64,000 nucleotides of DNA from the NCBI RefSeq assembly GCF_900113945.1, contig NZ_FORG01000005.1, positions 186,001 through 250,000 of the forward strand, read 5' to 3'. Positions 9,513-20,708 of this stretch are shown piece after piece; within the stretch, counting starts at the first letter, position 1; every line of letters starts with the position of its first letter. The notes under the pieces are model-generated. The model had not been told where the DNA came from and did no database searches. It saw only the letters and a program-made list of their open reading frames with translations. The position numbers and the translations under genes were made by a program. This stretch comes from Xenorhabdus mauleonii (GTDB lineage: Bacteria > Pseudomonadota > Gammaproteobacteria > Enterobacterales > Enterobacteriaceae).

Positions 9513-10423
9513 TGATTAAACCCTTTTGCAATGGTATCAACAGTCGTATTCAGCAGATCGATGTATGTAGGAACAGGCCCTTTTGCAGTAGAAAGGGAAT
9601 CTACATAAAGTACGCCGCCGTAACGTGCCCCGGTTTCTTTACTGACTTGTTTTGCAGGTTTATCCGAGACAGTACTTTCACTGAAGACAACGGGGATTTT
9701 ATTGGCTCTTACAGTATCAATGACACTGCGTACTTGTTGGGGGGAACCTTGCTCTTCAGCGTTGATGGGCCATAAGTAAACTTCTTTGAAACCATAGTCC
9801 TGCGTGAGATAGCTGAAAGCGCCTTCACTAGTCACCAACCAGCGTTGCTCTTTCGGAATGCGTGAAAGCCGCTCTCTAAGTGGTGAATCTAGCTGGGCGA
9901 TTTTTTCTGCATAGATTTTGGCATTGCGATTATAAGTTTCAGCATTTGCCGGGTCGTGTGTGACAAGCGCCTTACGGATATTTTCGATATAAATCAGGGC
10001 GTTTTTGGGCGACATCCAGGCATGGGGGTTGGGGTTTTTATTGTAAGGCCCTTCACGAATTGGAAGAGGGGTAATACCTTCAGTAATAACAGCGACCGGT
10101 ATATCTTTCATATTTTCAAAAAAACGCTCAAACCAACGTTCAAGGTTTAATCCATTCCAAAGAATAAGATCGGCACGTTTTGCTTTAATAATATCCTTTG
10201 GTGTTGGCTGATAGTCGTGAATCTCTGCACCAGGTTTTGTTATGGAGTCAACAATGGCCGCGTCACCGGCGATATTTTGGGCCATATCTTGAATAATGGT
10301 GAATGTCGTAACGACCCTGAATTTTTTCTCTGCATGGGCAAGTTGGCTAAAGAAGAACATTGCTGATAGTGCAATGATCAAGGTAAATATTGGGAAAACA
10401 GAAATTGAGTGCTTTTTGACCAT
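9509..10423 (-). CDS. yfeA: periplasmic Fe/Mn-binding protein YfeA
   Basis: The 304-residue cluster A-I substrate-binding protein is first in the yfe operon. An N-terminal signal peptide (hydrophobic 10-27, cleavage likely after Ala-His-Ala near 31) exports it. The four expected metal ligands are readable: His69 (in AEIHD), His134 (in PNPHAW), Glu200 (in TSEGAF) and Asp275 (in YVDSLS). They keep the spacing I recall for Yersinia YfeA. In Yersinia this importer aids iron and manganese supply during infection. A near-consensus Fur box lies 36 bases upstream of the start. Confidence 0.94.
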   Translation of the reverse strand: MVKKHSISVFPIFTLIIALSAMFFFSQLAHAEKKFRVVTTFTIIQDMAQNIAGDAAIVDSITKPGAEIHDYQPTPKDIIKAKRADLILWNGLNLERWFERFFENMKDIPVAVITEGITPLPIREGPYNKNPNPHAWMSPKNALIYIENIRKALVTHDPANAETYNRNAKIYAEKIAQLDSPLRERLSRIPKEQRWLVTSEGAFSYLTQDYGFKEVYLWPINAEEQGSPQQVRSVIDTVRANKIPVVFSESTVSDKPAKQVSKETGARYGGVLYVDSLSTAKGPVPTYIDLLNTTVDTIAKGFNQ

Positions 10424-10855
10424 TGTAATAAACCTTACTTGTTATACATATAATTATTGATAATGATTATCAGTATCATTTGTGTAAAGTCAAGGCGTTA
10501 ACGAATTAAATTCGTAATAGATTTGATATCTGCATGCTTAATTTCCGGCAATTCAGCATGGCAGTGATGACTCCCATGCGAACAAAAAAACGAGATATTG
10601 TCCAGAATTATCCAAGATAAATAGGTTAATTTATTTTGATAAATATACTCCCATAGGCTTTGAGCTGTACCAGCCAGACCAAGACTGACTCCTCATTCAT
10701 TTCTGTAAGCATAGATAATCATGCTAACGGGGGCAGAGAGTGCAGCCAACAAGAGGTCACTTGAAAGTTGATAGGCATAACAGAAAAATATTTTTCGCTT
10801 ATCAAAAAAATTATATATCCTTTATAAGATCAATTTTATCTTAGGGGGAAAACGC
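10424..10855. other. yfeA-mltE divergent intergenic region
   Basis: Apart from the Fur box near the yfeA side and the GGGGGAA ribosome site of mltE (10843-10849), I see no gene or clear structure in these 432 bases. Confidence 0.5.
10459..10477 (-). promoter_or_regulatory. Fur box for yfeABCD
   Basis: The plus strand reads GATAATGATTATCAGTATC, 17 of 19 matches to the Fur consensus GATAATGATAATCATTATC. It is centred about 45 bases upstream of the yfeA start, next to -10-like TATATG/TATAAC sequences on the minus strand. Iron-dependent repression is expected. Confidence 0.85.
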
Positions 10856-11536
10856 GTGAAATCAAGGTTTGGCTATATTGCATCAGTTCTGTTATTGGTG
10901 GGATGTTCGGGGCAAAATGCGCAGCAATCAGGCGTTCAAGCTCAACCTACTGCAACACGCATGCTTAATGACAATAACGCCGCGTTTGGTTCTCGTAAGT
11001 TTACAAATAAATCTGAACCAACACCATTTGATGCTTTCATTGAACAAGCGTCAAAACGCTATGGTGTTGATGAAATGCTTATTAAAGCGATTATTCAAGT
11101 AGAATCCGGTTTTCGCCCAGAAGTTATCAGCAAATCAAATGCTGTTGGATTAATGCAGATTAAAGCATCCACGGCAGGGCGGGATGCTTACAAAATGAAA
11201 GGAAAATCAGGGCAGCCAACGATGCGTGAATTGAAAGATCCTGAAACCAATATTGACCTCGGGACTGCCTATATTAGCATATTGAAAAAACAGCATTTAG
11301 GCGGAATTGTTAATCCTGAAACATTGTATTATGCCACGATAGTTGCATACGTGAATGGCGCAGGAGCGTTATTGCGGACATTTGATTCCAATCGGGCTTT
11401 GGCAATCACTAAGATTAATCAAATGACGCCAAATGAGTTTTATCAATATGTTCAAAATAATCATCCTGCACCACAGGCTCCACGTTATTTATGGAAAGTA
11501 AAAAACGCTTATCGTGCATTAGGGGAAGTTCAGTGA
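10856..11536 (+). CDS. mltE: membrane-bound lytic murein endotransglycosylase E-type lipoprotein
   Basis: The 226-residue product matches E. coli MltE/EmtA: catalytic Glu83 in IIQVESGF, then SKSNAVGLMQIKAST, AYVNGAGALLRTF and NHPAPQAPRYLWK. MltE cleaves glycan strands of peptidoglycan internally, forming 1,6-anhydro products at the inner face of the outer membrane. The N-terminus is a lipoprotein signal (lipobox LVGC, lipidated Cys17). About 30 residues of low-complexity linker separate it from the SLT domain, longer than in E. coli. Start is GTG 10856, chosen for its AGGGGGAA ribosome site. It converges with the cyclase gene, 12 bases away. Confidence 0.92.
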   Translation: MKSRFGYIASVLLLVGCSGQNAQQSGVQAQPTATRMLNDNNAAFGSRKFTNKSEPTPFDAFIEQASKRYGVDEMLIKAIIQVESGFRPEVISKSNAVGLMQIKASTAGRDAYKMKGKSGQPTMRELKDPETNIDLGTAYISILKKQHLGGIVNPETLYYATIVAYVNGAGALLRTFDSNRALAITKINQMTPNEFYQYVQNNHPAPQAPRYLWKVKNAYRALGEVQ

Positions 11537-11548
11537 TGACATAACCTA

Positions 11549-12667
11549 TTATTTTCTGTTTTTCATTAAGAATGATGGCAGGCTTGGTACTCTTTTAAAG
11601 AGGTTTCTAGCATCGGTGTATGTTTGATTTCTTATCTTTGCAAACCTACTAGGCCAACTGGGATTGACGTTAGTATAATAGTGTTCATCTCTCATTTTTT
11701 GGATTAAATGAAACAATTCATCATCATTTTGAATAACGCATACCATATTAAACGGCGCAATATTTTTTGGTAACACAAATATGGCGGGATAATTAGTGGC
11801 TGGATCAGTATAAGGGTTTTCTGTATCTGCACCATGGTGTATAAGATTGGGGTTATTTCCAGCAATCAACACATTAATCTCATTTATGATTTTTATGATT
11901 CGTCTAGTGACAACGCCCATATCGGGTTGCTTTTCTTGATTTTTCATATTGTTATCACAATAGCTAGGATATATGCCTGCGTTTTTATCGTGTTTTATAA
12001 TTCTATCATTTACGCCATAATCAGCGATATGTACGCCGATTAATAACAAATCATAATCTGCCGTTAATGGTTTGCTTTGTTCATTGGGGGCTAATACTTT
12101 GATCGGTTTGTTCTTGTATAGAACTTTAAGATATTGTTCTTCTTGTTTTTTATTTGAGTCTACTGGGACTAATTTGAACGAATACTCGTTGCCACTTGGT
12201 CTTTTTGAAATATAATCATTAGAATTTGGGGAATTACTATTTCTCATAATAAGTCTTTCACCCATTAACTCTTGCAATCGCCCTCTGGTTATTTTTAAAG
12301 GAATTGAGGTAGCATAGCGAGCATTAATACAATCTTGCACTTTCTGATTAAAATATTCAATTTCTAAACCAGAAGTACCTTCTAGCTTGCTGAATAATTG
12401 GTTTTCACAGATGAATCCGGCCTGAGGTCCCCAATTTGAACTTTTTCCTTTTATATCAAGTGATTTTGTGGGGTATCCATCCCTAATTAATGAGCCAGCC
12501 AGGCTTTCTACTGGCCGAATACCGACAATACAATTATTAATCGCTGCATATCGTTGTAGTTTAATTACATGGCTATAATCAATTCCACCCAAGAAACCTG
12601 TTAAACCTTTAACTAACTCTTCAGGTGATTGTGATGTTTCTTCTTTTATGTTGTGCTCGATTTGCAT
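11549..12667 (-). CDS. ExoY-like nucleotidyl cyclase toxin
   Basis: The 372-residue protein aligns with Pseudomonas ExoY and the catalytic domain of the edema-factor/CyaA family (Anthrax_toxA). These toxins are activated inside eukaryotic cells (ExoY by filamentous actin) and make cyclic nucleotides. The block CIVGIRPVESLAGSL is followed by GYPTKSLDIKGK and SSNWGPQAGFICENQ, nearly identical to ExoY. By alignment, Lys68 and Lys75 match ExoY Lys81/Lys88, Asp204 and Asp206 (TADYDLLL) match metal ligands Asp212/Asp214, and the HHGADTENP block (277-285) matches the His291/Asn297 region. No signal peptide, repeat region or translocation domain is present, so it is a free-standing effector-like catalytic unit. 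The gene is AT-rich with a weak AAGG ribosome site. No chaperone or secretion gene is nearby. Substrate (cAMP, cGMP or others) and export route are unknown. Confidence 0.9.
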   Translation of the reverse strand: MQIEHNIKEETSQSPEELVKGLTGFLGGIDYSHVIKLQRYAAINNCIVGIRPVESLAGSLIRDGYPTKSLDIKGKSSNWGPQAGFICENQLFSKLEGTSGLEIEYFNQKVQDCINARYATSIPLKITRGRLQELMGERLIMRNSNSPNSNDYISKRPSGNEYSFKLVPVDSNKKQEEQYLKVLYKNKPIKVLAPNEQSKPLTADYDLLLIGVHIADYGVNDRIIKHDKNAGIYPSYCDNNMKNQEKQPDMGVVTRRIIKIINEINVLIAGNNPNLIHHGADTENPYTDPATNYPAIFVLPKNIAPFNMVCVIQNDDELFHLIQKMRDEHYYTNVNPSWPSRFAKIRNQTYTDARNLFKRVPSLPSFLMKNRK

Positions 12668-13419
12668 ATAACAACCTTTTGTTCTTTCCCAATGTGAAAT
12701 ACAAAATAGATTTAATGTGTCTTTTAAATTATTCTAGGTTTCTTTTAATGGAATTATAACTATAAGTAAATATATCTCTATGTTTTTTTATCTTAAATTT
12801 ATTAAAGTGAATTATGTTTATATGTTAAGTTTTTATTTTTACATTTGTATTTTTAATGCATTGTGTAGAGAAATTATTATTTTTCATTTAAACTTGCTCA
12901 AGTAAAAGATAAGCATTATATGGTCTGAACTAAAATATCTAATGTGTGCTTATAATTTCTAAATGTGATATAAATTAAAAGGATATATGTTAAATTAAAT
13001 CTGATAATTCAGTGCATTCAATGTAGTAATCTAATTAAATATAGCTTTCGGAGTAATAAGAAAGTGAAAAAATTCCGTGGTATCGTAAAAAACAGTTTTA
13101 TTCGCTGAGATACCAAGATCTTTCTGCGGAATGCATACCGAAAAGATAGTTTTTGATTTTTCAAAATAATAAATAATTATCAATTAATTGATAAAGTTGA
13201 TTTGATATCAATATGAACTATTTCAACATCTGCTCTGTGTGATAGTATGCTCAGCGAGTTAGGATAAATGTACAGGATACATTTGAATAATGTGTCATAA
13301 ATGTGTACACATCTTGCGGAGTGAAGCAAGAGTTTGTTTCTAACGTATTGATTAACAATGAATTTGATTTAATGCAAGTGATCTTTCGTATGGGTCACCA
13401 CTGTATATAAGGATTTTAA
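12668..13419. other. AT-rich intergenic region upstream of thrS
   Basis: This 750-base stretch is very AT-rich and has no convincing gene. It holds the upstream region of the cyclase gene on the minus strand and the thrS promoter and leader on the plus strand. At 13073-13131 a 12-nt left arm (TTCCGTGGTATC) can pair with GATACCA (13109-13115) and CGGAA (13127-13131) across a bulge. The composition is typical of H-NS-silenced acquired DNA, an inference. Confidence 0.45.
13313..13419 (+). promoter_or_regulatory. thrS translational operator (tRNA-Thr mimic leader)
   Basis: The leader resembles the E. coli thrS operator, to which threonyl-tRNA synthetase binds to block its own translation. The hairpin at 13378-13398 has arms GTGATC and GGGTCAC, and carries an anticodon-like CGT at 13387-13389, 31-33 bases before the start codon. 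Further upstream CTTGC (13313-13317) and GCAAG (13326-13330) form a second hairpin that may correspond to the other synthetase-binding arm. The ribosome site AAGGA lies between the operator and ATG 13420. Confidence 0.75.
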
Positions 13420-15348
13420 ATGCCTGTTATTACTCTTCCTGATGGTAGTCAACGTCAATTTGAGCATGCTGTTTCTGTAATGGATGTGGCGCGTGATATC
13501 GGCACTGGTTTGGCAAAAGCATGTATTGCCGGCCGTGTTAATGGTGAGTTGGTTGATGCCTGTGAATTAATCGAAACTGATGCCAACCTTGCTATTATCA
13601 CCAGTAAAAATGATGAAGGTCTGGAAATAATCCGTCACTCATGTGCTCACTTGTTAGGTCATGCAATCAAGCAGTTGTGGCCTAATACGAAGATGGCCAT
13701 TGGCCCTGTAATTGACAATGGTTTCTATTACGATATCGATTTGGATCGCTCTTTGACGCAGGAAGATATCGAGTTGCTTGAGAAGCGTATGCTGGAACTT
13801 GCCAAAAAAGACTATGACGTTATCAAGAAAAAGGTCAGCTGGCAGGAGGCGCGCGACACATTTGCAGCTCGTGGCGAAGAGTATAAGGTTCAGATTCTGG
13901 ATGAGAATATCAGCCGTGATGATCGTCCGGGTTTATATCACCATGAAGAATACGTTGATATGTGCCGTGGGCCGCATGTTCCTAATATGCGTTTCTGCCA
14001 TCATTTCAAACTGCAAAAAGTTGCAGGGGCATATTGGCGCGGCAATAGCGACAACAAAATGTTGCAACGTATTTATGGTACTGCCTGGGCTGATAAGAAA
14101 CAGCTCAATGCTTATTTGCAGAGATTAGAAGAGGCGGCTAAACGCGATCACCGCAAAATTGGTAAGCAGCTTGACCTGTATCATATGCAAGAAGAAGCAC
14201 CGGGTATGGCTTTCTGGCATAACGATGGCTGGACCATTTTCCGTGAGCTGGAAACTTTCGTCCGCATGAAGCTTAAAGAGTACCAGTATCAGGAAGTTAA
14301 AGGCCCATTCATGATGGATCGCATCCTGTGGGAAAAGACAGGACACTGGGAAAACTATAAAGAAAATATGTTCACCACTTCATCGGAAAACCGTGAATAT
14401 TGCGTAAAACCGATGAACTGTCCGGGTCATGTCCAGATTTTCAATCAGGGATTGAAATCTTATCGTGATTTGCCGTTGCGTATGGCTGAATTTGGTAGCT
14501 GCCACCGTAACGAGCCATCAGGTGCATTGCACGGATTGATGCGTGTACGTGGCTTTACTCAGGATGATGCACACATTTTCTGTACCGAAGAACAAATTCA
14601 GCAGGAAGTTAGCAGCTGCATCAAAATGATTTATGATGTATACAATACATTTGGTTTTGAGAAGATTATTGTTAAATTATCAACTCGCCCAGAAAAACGT
14701 ATTGGCACGGATAAACAATGGGATGAAGCAGAAGCGGATCTCGCCAAAGCATTAACCCAAAATGGTATCGAATTTGAATACCAACCGGGTGAAGGGGCAT
14801 TTTATGGCCCTAAAATTGAATTTACTCTACATGATTGTTTGGATCGTGCGTGGCAATGTGGTACTGTGCAACTGGATTTTTCACTGCCAGCGCGTTTGAG
14901 TGCGTCATATGTGGGTGAAAATAACGAACGTAAGGTTCCTGTAATGATTCACCGTGCGGTTCTGGGCTCCCTGGAACGCTTCATCGGTATTCTGACAGAA
15001 GAATATGCTGGGTTTTTCCCAACATGGTTGGCGCCTCAGCAGGTCGTCGTCATGAATATTACCGACGGTCAGGCAAATTATGTACAGGAATTGGTTAAAA
15101 AACTTCAAGATGCAGGCATTCGTGCAAAAGCAGACTTGAGAAACGAGAAGATTGGCTTTAAAATTCGCGAACACACTCTGCGTCGTGTACCTTACATGCT
15201 TGTTTGTGGTGATAAAGAAGTCGAGTCAGGAAAAATTTCTGTCCGTACTCGCCGTGGCAAGGATTTAGGTAGCATTGACGTCAACGAGTTTACAGAAAAA
15301 CTGCTGACAGAAATTCGCAGTCGCAATCTTCATCAATTGGAGGAATAA
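13420..15348 (+). CDS. thrS: threonyl-tRNA synthetase
   Basis: At 642 residues it has the E. coli ThrS length. Order of domains: TGS (about 1-61); the editing domain with [10 protein letters not shown] (about 73-82) and the conserved Cys of MCRGPHVP; the class II catalytic core with motif 2-type [26 protein letters not shown], the zinc-site MNCPGH and motif 3-type [13 protein letters not shown]; and the C-terminal anticodon-binding domain ([10 protein letters not shown] onward). It charges tRNA-Thr. It leads the thrS-infC-rpmI-rplT cluster and is preceded by its own tRNA-mimicking operator. Confidence 0.98.
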   Translation: MPVITLPDGSQRQFEHAVSVMDVARDIGTGLAKACIAGRVNGELVDACELIETDANLAIITSKNDEGLEIIRHSCAHLLGHAIKQLWPNTKMAIGPVIDNGFYYDIDLDRSLTQEDIELLEKRMLELAKKDYDVIKKKVSWQEARDTFAARGEEYKVQILDENISRDDRPGLYHHEEYVDMCRGPHVPNMRFCHHFKLQKVAGAYWRGNSDNKMLQRIYGTAWADKKQLNAYLQRLEEAAKRDHRKIGKQLDLYHMQEEAPGMAFWHNDGWTIFRELETFVRMKLKEYQYQEVKGPFMMDRILWEKTGHWENYKENMFTTSSENREYCVKPMNCPGHVQIFNQGLKSYRDLPLRMAEFGSCHRNEPSGALHGLMRVRGFTQDDAHIFCTEEQIQQEVSSCIKMIYDVYNTFGFEKIIVKLSTRPEKRIGTDKQWDEAEADLAKALTQNGIEFEYQPGEGAFYGPKIEFTLHDCLDRAWQCGTVQLDFSLPARLSASYVGENNERKVPVMIHRAVLGSLERFIGILTEEYAGFFPTWLAPQQVVVMNITDGQANYVQELVKKLQDAGIRAKADLRNEKIGFKIREHTLRRVPYMLVCGDKEVESGKISVRTRRGKDLGSIDVNEFTEKLLTEIRSRNLHQLEE

Positions 15349-15351
15349 GGT

Positions 15352-15891
15352 ATTAAAGGCGGAAAAAGAATTCAACCGGCGCGCCCAAATCGCATTAATG
15401 AAGAGATTCGCGCCACTGAAGTTCGTTTAACTGGATTAGATGGCGAACAGATTGGTATTGTCAGTCTGAAAGAAGCTCTTGAGAAAGCCGAGGAAGCTGG
15501 TGTTGATTTAGTTGAAATCAGCCCAAATGCCGAACCGCCGGTTTGTCGTGTGATGGATTACGGCAAGTTCCTCTATGAGAAGAGTAAGTCGATCAAAGAG
15601 CAGAAAAAGAAACAAAAGGTTATTCAGGTTAAGGAAATTAAATTCCGTCCTGGTACAGATGAAGGCGACTATCAGGTCAAACTACGCAACCTGATTCGTT
15701 TTCTGGAAGATGGCGATAAAGCTAAAATCACCCTGCGTTTCCGTGGGCGTGAGATGGCGCATCAACAAATTGGTATCGAAATGCTTAACCGCATTCGTGA
15801 CGATTTGAGTGAACTGGCAGTAGTCGAATCCTTCCCAACGAAGGTTGAAGGCCGCCAGATGATCATGGTGCTCGCTCCTAAGAAGAAATAG
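15352..15891 (+). CDS. infC: translation initiation factor IF-3 with ATT start codon
   Basis: The frame beginning [18 protein letters not shown] and ending MVLAPKKK matches IF-3 from end to end, giving 179 residues. Its first codon is ATT at 15352, not ATG, preceded by GGAGG at 15339-15343 and only 3 bases after the thrS stop. The rare AUU start is the known basis of IF-3 autoregulation in enterobacteria: IF-3 discriminates against non-canonical starts and so limits its own synthesis. The first internal ATG frame (15550) would remove the N-terminal domain and is not the start. IF-3 binds the 30S subunit and checks initiator tRNA pairing. Confidence 0.96.
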   Translation: MKGGKRIQPARPNRINEEIRATEVRLTGLDGEQIGIVSLKEALEKAEEAGVDLVEISPNAEPPVCRVMDYGKFLYEKSKSIKEQKKKQKVIQVKEIKFRPGTDEGDYQVKLRNLIRFLEDGDKAKITLRFRGREMAHQQIGIEMLNRIRDDLSELAVVESFPTKVEGRQMIMVLAPKKK

Positions 15892-15950
15892 TCAGGCAGA
15901 CAAGTAATAGGCTCCAGCCAATTCTGGATGGGGTCTATTCGCCTTACTAG

Positions 15951-16184
<234 letters not shown>

Positions 16185-16220
16185 GCAAGTTTTTTTTAGA
16201 TTAGAATATAGAGACGATAG

Positions 16221-16586
<366 letters not shown>

Positions 16587-16594
16587 GTCAGGTT

Positions 16595-16620
16595 AAAAGA
16601 GGGAGCTTGCTCCCTCTTTT
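16595..16620 (+). terminator. rho-independent terminator after rplT
   Basis: AAAAGAGGGAGC, a TTGC-containing turn and GCTCCCTCTTTT form a strong GC-rich stem ending in T residues, 8 bases past the rplT stop. It separates rplT from pheM-pheS-pheT. Confidence 0.85.
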
Positions 16621-16720
16621 ACTTTTTCTCAAAATGTGGCTTACTATTATTTACTTAGGTTTGCTAATTAGTAGTATTTCAACTAATCAACTCAGAAAGT
16701 ATGTGGAGGAAATAACGAAA

Positions 16721-16768
16721 ATGATGAGATTAGCCTTTTTTCGTTTCTTTTTTTACTTTAGCACCTGA
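16721..16768 (+). CDS. pheM: pheST leader peptide PheM
   Basis: The 15-residue frame reads MMRLAFFRFFFYFST, with five Phe among residues 6-13 (6, 7, 9, 10 and 11) plus a sixth at 13. It closely matches the FRFFFYFST ending of E. coli PheM. Ribosome stalling at the Phe codons when charged tRNA-Phe is scarce should prevent formation of the terminator downstream. GGAGGA (16705-16710) is the ribosome site; either of two tandem ATG codons (16721 or 16724) could be used. Confidence 0.92.
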   Translation: MMRLAFFRFFFYFST

Positions 16769-16842
16769 AATCAGGAGGCTTCGCGCGTAAGAAAAGAAAC
16801 GAAAAATAGCGCTTGAGCCTCCAATGTGGAGGCTTTTTTATT
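16769..16842 (+). promoter_or_regulatory. pheM attenuator (antiterminator and terminator)
   Basis: GCCTCC (16817-16822) pairs with GGAGGC (16828-16833), followed by six T: the terminator. The same GCCTCC can instead pair with GGAGGC at 16774-16779, the antiterminator. A third pairing links the pheM coding run around 16736-16752 with AAAAGAAACGAAAAA at about 16791-16806, so translation of pheM decides which structure forms. This is the classic layout for Phe-tRNA-controlled attenuation of pheST. Confidence 0.9.
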
Positions 16843-16893
16843 TTTATGCATTCATAAGTCGATAAACTTGTGGGCATAGTCGATAACAACTAA

Positions 16894-17907
<1,014 letters not shown>

Positions 17908-17921
17908 GGCGGGTATATCTC

Positions 17922-20309
17922 ATGAAATTCAGTGAACTCTGGTTACGCGAGTGGGCAAACCCGGCCATTGATAGTGAAACATTGTCTGATCAAATCACCA
18001 TGGCTGGTTTGGAAGTTGATGGTGTTGAAAAAGTGGCAGGTCAATTCCACGGCGTATTTGTGGGTGAAGTTGTGGAATGTGGCCAACATCCAAATGCAGA
18101 CAAGTTACGTGTTACCAAAGTCAATGTTGGTGGCGAACGTCTGTTAGATATTGTTTGTGGTGCGCCAAATTGCCGCCAAGGGCTTCGTGTCGCTGTTGCT
18201 ACAGTGGGTGCTGTGCTTCCGGGTGATTTCAAAATCAAGGCCGCTAAATTACGCGGTGAGCCATCTGAAGGGATGCTGTGTTCATTTTCCGAACTGGGTA
18301 TTGCTGACGATCACGATGGTATCATTGAGCTTCCTGTGGATGCGCCGATTGGCACTGATCTGCGTGAATACATGAAATTGGATGATAATGCGATTGAAAT
18401 CAGTATCACACCAAACCGCGCTGATTGTTTGAGCATTATGGGTGTAGCCCGTGATGTTGCTGTGATCAACAAACTGCCTTTGAACGAGCCAAAAATTGAA
18501 GCGGTTAAACCAACGGTAGATGCGACATTCCCTATTCGCGTTGATGCCGCTGAAGCTTGTCCTCGTTATCTGGGACGTGTTATCAAAAATGTAAACGTTA
18601 AAGCGAAAACACCATTGTGGATGCGTGAAAAATTACGCCGTGGTGGTATTCGCTCTATTGATCCGGTTGTTGACATTACCAATTACGTTTTACTTGAGCT
18701 GGGACAACCACTGCATGCCTTCGATTTAGAGCGTTTGAGTGGTTCAATTATTGTCCGTTTGGCTGAGCAAGGCGAAAAACTCACGTTACTAGATGGTAAT
18801 GAAGCCGAACTTTCTGCTGATACACTTGTAATTGCTGATGAAAAGCAATCACTTGCAATGGCAGGGATTTTCGGCGGAGAACATTCTGGTGTTAATGCCG
18901 AAACGCAGCATATTATGCTGGAGTGCGCATTCTTTGCACCGTTGGCAATTACTGGTCGTGCTCGCCGTTATGGTTTGCATACTGATGCGTCTCATCGTTT
19001 TGAACGTGGTGTCGATCCGCAGCTTCAACATAAGGCAATGGAATATGCGACTCAATTGTTGGTTGATATCTGTGGCGGGGAAGCTGGAGAAATCGTTGAT
19101 GCTACCAGTGAAGCGCATTTGCCGAAACCAGCAACAATTACACTGAGCCGTCAAAAATTGGATCGCTTGATTGGCCATCATATTATTGACGAACAAGTAA
19201 CTGATATCCTGACTCGTTTGGGTTGCCAAGTAACCGTACAAGCCGATAGTTGGCAAGCTGTCGCTCCTAGCTGGCGTTTTGATATGCAGATCGAGGAAGA
19301 TCTGGTAGAGGAAGTTGCTCGCATTTACGGTTATAATAATATTCCAGATGTGCCAGTACACGCTGACCTTGTGATGACTTCGCACCGTGAAGCCAATTTG
19401 TCTCTGAAACGCGTTAAAACCATGCTGGTGGATTGCGGCTATCAAGAAGCAATTACCTATAGTTTTGTCGATCCGAAGATTCAGCAACACTTACATCCTC
19501 AGCAAGATGCATTGATTCTGCCAAATCCAATTTCAGCAGATATGTCAGCAATGCGTTTATCTCTGTTGACGGGGTTATTGACTACAGTTGCCTATAACCA
19601 GAATCGCCAGCAAAGTCGTGTTCGTTTATTTGAAACAGGTTTGCGTTTTGTACCGGATGAAAATGCAGAACACGGTATTCGTCAGGAATTGATGCTTGCT
19701 GGTGTTATAGCCGGAAATCGCGTCGATGAGCACTGGTCGATGGAAAAACAGCCCGTTGACTTCTTTGATTTGAAGGGTGATTTAGAATCTGTTTTAGAAC
19801 TGACAGGTAAACTATCGAAGATTTCCTTCAAAGCAGAAGAACATCCTGCTTTGCATCCTGGGCAATGTGCTGGGATTTATCTGGAAAATAGTTACATTGG
19901 TTATATTGGCGTTGTTCATCCAGAACTAGAGCGTAAACTTGACTTAAACGGCCGTACCGTGGTATTCGAGGTGTTATGGGCTAGTCTGGCGGACCGCGTA
20001 ATTCCTGAGATGAAGGAAGTTTCTCGCTTCCCATCTAACCGCCGTGATATTGCTATTGTTGTGCCTGAAAATGTAGCCGCAGAAGATGTTCTGGTTGAAT
20101 GTAAGAAAGTTGGCGTAAATCATATAGTTGGCATAAACTTATTTGACGTGTATTGTGGTAAAGGTGTTGCGGAAGGCTATAAGAGCCTTGCTATTAGCTT
20201 AATCTTGCAGGATACCACGCGTACACTGGAAGAAGAAGAAATTGCTGCGACCGTCAACAAATGCGTTGCTGCATTAGAACAGCGATTCCAAGCATCCTTG
20301 AGGGACTGA
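17922..20309 (+). CDS. pheT: phenylalanyl-tRNA synthetase beta subunit
   Basis: At 795 residues it has the family length for the beta subunit. In order: an EMAP-like tRNA-binding OB fold (about 40-150, [15 protein letters not shown]); the B3/B4 editing domain (about 215-385, [23 protein letters not shown]); the B5 DNA-binding-like fold ([13 protein letters not shown]); a catalytically inactive class II-like core; and the C-terminal ferredoxin-fold anticodon domain ([16 protein letters not shown]). The start is 14 bases after pheS. Confidence 0.98.
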   Translation: MKFSELWLREWANPAIDSETLSDQITMAGLEVDGVEKVAGQFHGVFVGEVVECGQHPNADKLRVTKVNVGGERLLDIVCGAPNCRQGLRVAVATVGAVLPGDFKIKAAKLRGEPSEGMLCSFSELGIADDHDGIIELPVDAPIGTDLREYMKLDDNAIEISITPNRADCLSIMGVARDVAVINKLPLNEPKIEAVKPTVDATFPIRVDAAEACPRYLGRVIKNVNVKAKTPLWMREKLRRGGIRSIDPVVDITNYVLLELGQPLHAFDLERLSGSIIVRLAEQGEKLTLLDGNEAELSADTLVIADEKQSLAMAGIFGGEHSGVNAETQHIMLECAFFAPLAITGRARRYGLHTDASHRFERGVDPQLQHKAMEYATQLLVDICGGEAGEIVDATSEAHLPKPATITLSRQKLDRLIGHHIIDEQVTDILTRLGCQVTVQADSWQAVAPSWRFDMQIEEDLVEEVARIYGYNNIPDVPVHADLVMTSHREANLSLKRVKTMLVDCGYQEAITYSFVDPKIQQHLHPQQDALILPNPISADMSAMRLSLLTGLLTTVAYNQNRQQSRVRLFETGLRFVPDENAEHGIRQELMLAGVIAGNRVDEHWSMEKQPVDFFDLKGDLESVLELTGKLSKISFKAEEHPALHPGQCAGIYLENSYIGYIGVVHPELERKLDLNGRTVVFEVLWASLADRVIPEMKEVSRFPSNRRDIAIVVPENVAAEDVLVECKKVGVNHIVGINLFDVYCGKGVAEGYKSLAISLILQDTTRTLEEEEIAATVNKCVAALEQRFQASLRD

Positions 20310-20313
20310 ACTT

Positions 20314-20610
20314 ATGGCGCTTACTAAAGCTGAAATGTCAGAAAATCTGTTTGAAAAACTGGGTATTAGCAAACGTGACGCTAAAGATCTGGTAGAGATG
20401 TTCTTTGAAGAAGTGCGTCGTTCTTTGGAGAATGGGGAGCAGGTTAAGCTATCTGGATTTGGCAACTTTGACTTGAGAGATAAAAATCAACGCCCTGGTC
20501 GTAATCCGAAGACTGGAGAAGATATTCCGATTACAGCTCGCCGCGTTGTCACTTTTCGCCCAGGCCAAAAGTTGAAAAATAGGGTAGAAAAAGCGTTACC
20601 CAAAGAATAG
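20314..20610 (+). CDS. ihfA: integration host factor alpha subunit
   Basis: The 98-residue HU/IHF-fold protein starts [20 protein letters not shown] and carries the DNA-bending arm [24 protein letters not shown], with the intercalating Pro in DIPI. With IhfB it bends DNA sharply for transcription and recombination. It begins 4 bases after pheT, whose end contains its GAGGGA ribosome site, so the genes are co-transcribed as in E. coli. Confidence 0.97.
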   Translation: MALTKAEMSENLFEKLGISKRDAKDLVEMFFEEVRRSLENGEQVKLSGFGNFDLRDKNQRPGRNPKTGEDIPITARRVVTFRPGQKLKNRVEKALPKE

Positions 20611-20616
20611 ATAAAT

Positions 20617-20645
20617 CAAAAAGGCCGCATATTGCGGTCTTTTTC
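20617..20645 (+). terminator. rho-independent terminator after ihfA
   Basis: GGCCGCA and TGCGGTC pair around a TAT turn, flanked by AAAAA before and TTTTT after. This ends the pheMST-ihfA operon just upstream of btuC. Confidence 0.8.
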
Positions 20646-20708
20646 TTACCTTAAATTTCCTATTGCTACAATGGGAAGTATTTCTTATTTCCGAATGGTT
20701 TTCTTGCC

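Noticed and set aside
18849..19490. 213-codon minus-strand open frame
   Set aside because: It lies entirely opposite pheT, whose frame is strongly conserved; composition and lack of ribosome site mark it as a shadow.
20611..20708. Cobalamin riboswitch before btuC
   Set aside because: The gap is under 100 bases and mostly occupied by the ihfA terminator; no B12-box-like sequence is present.
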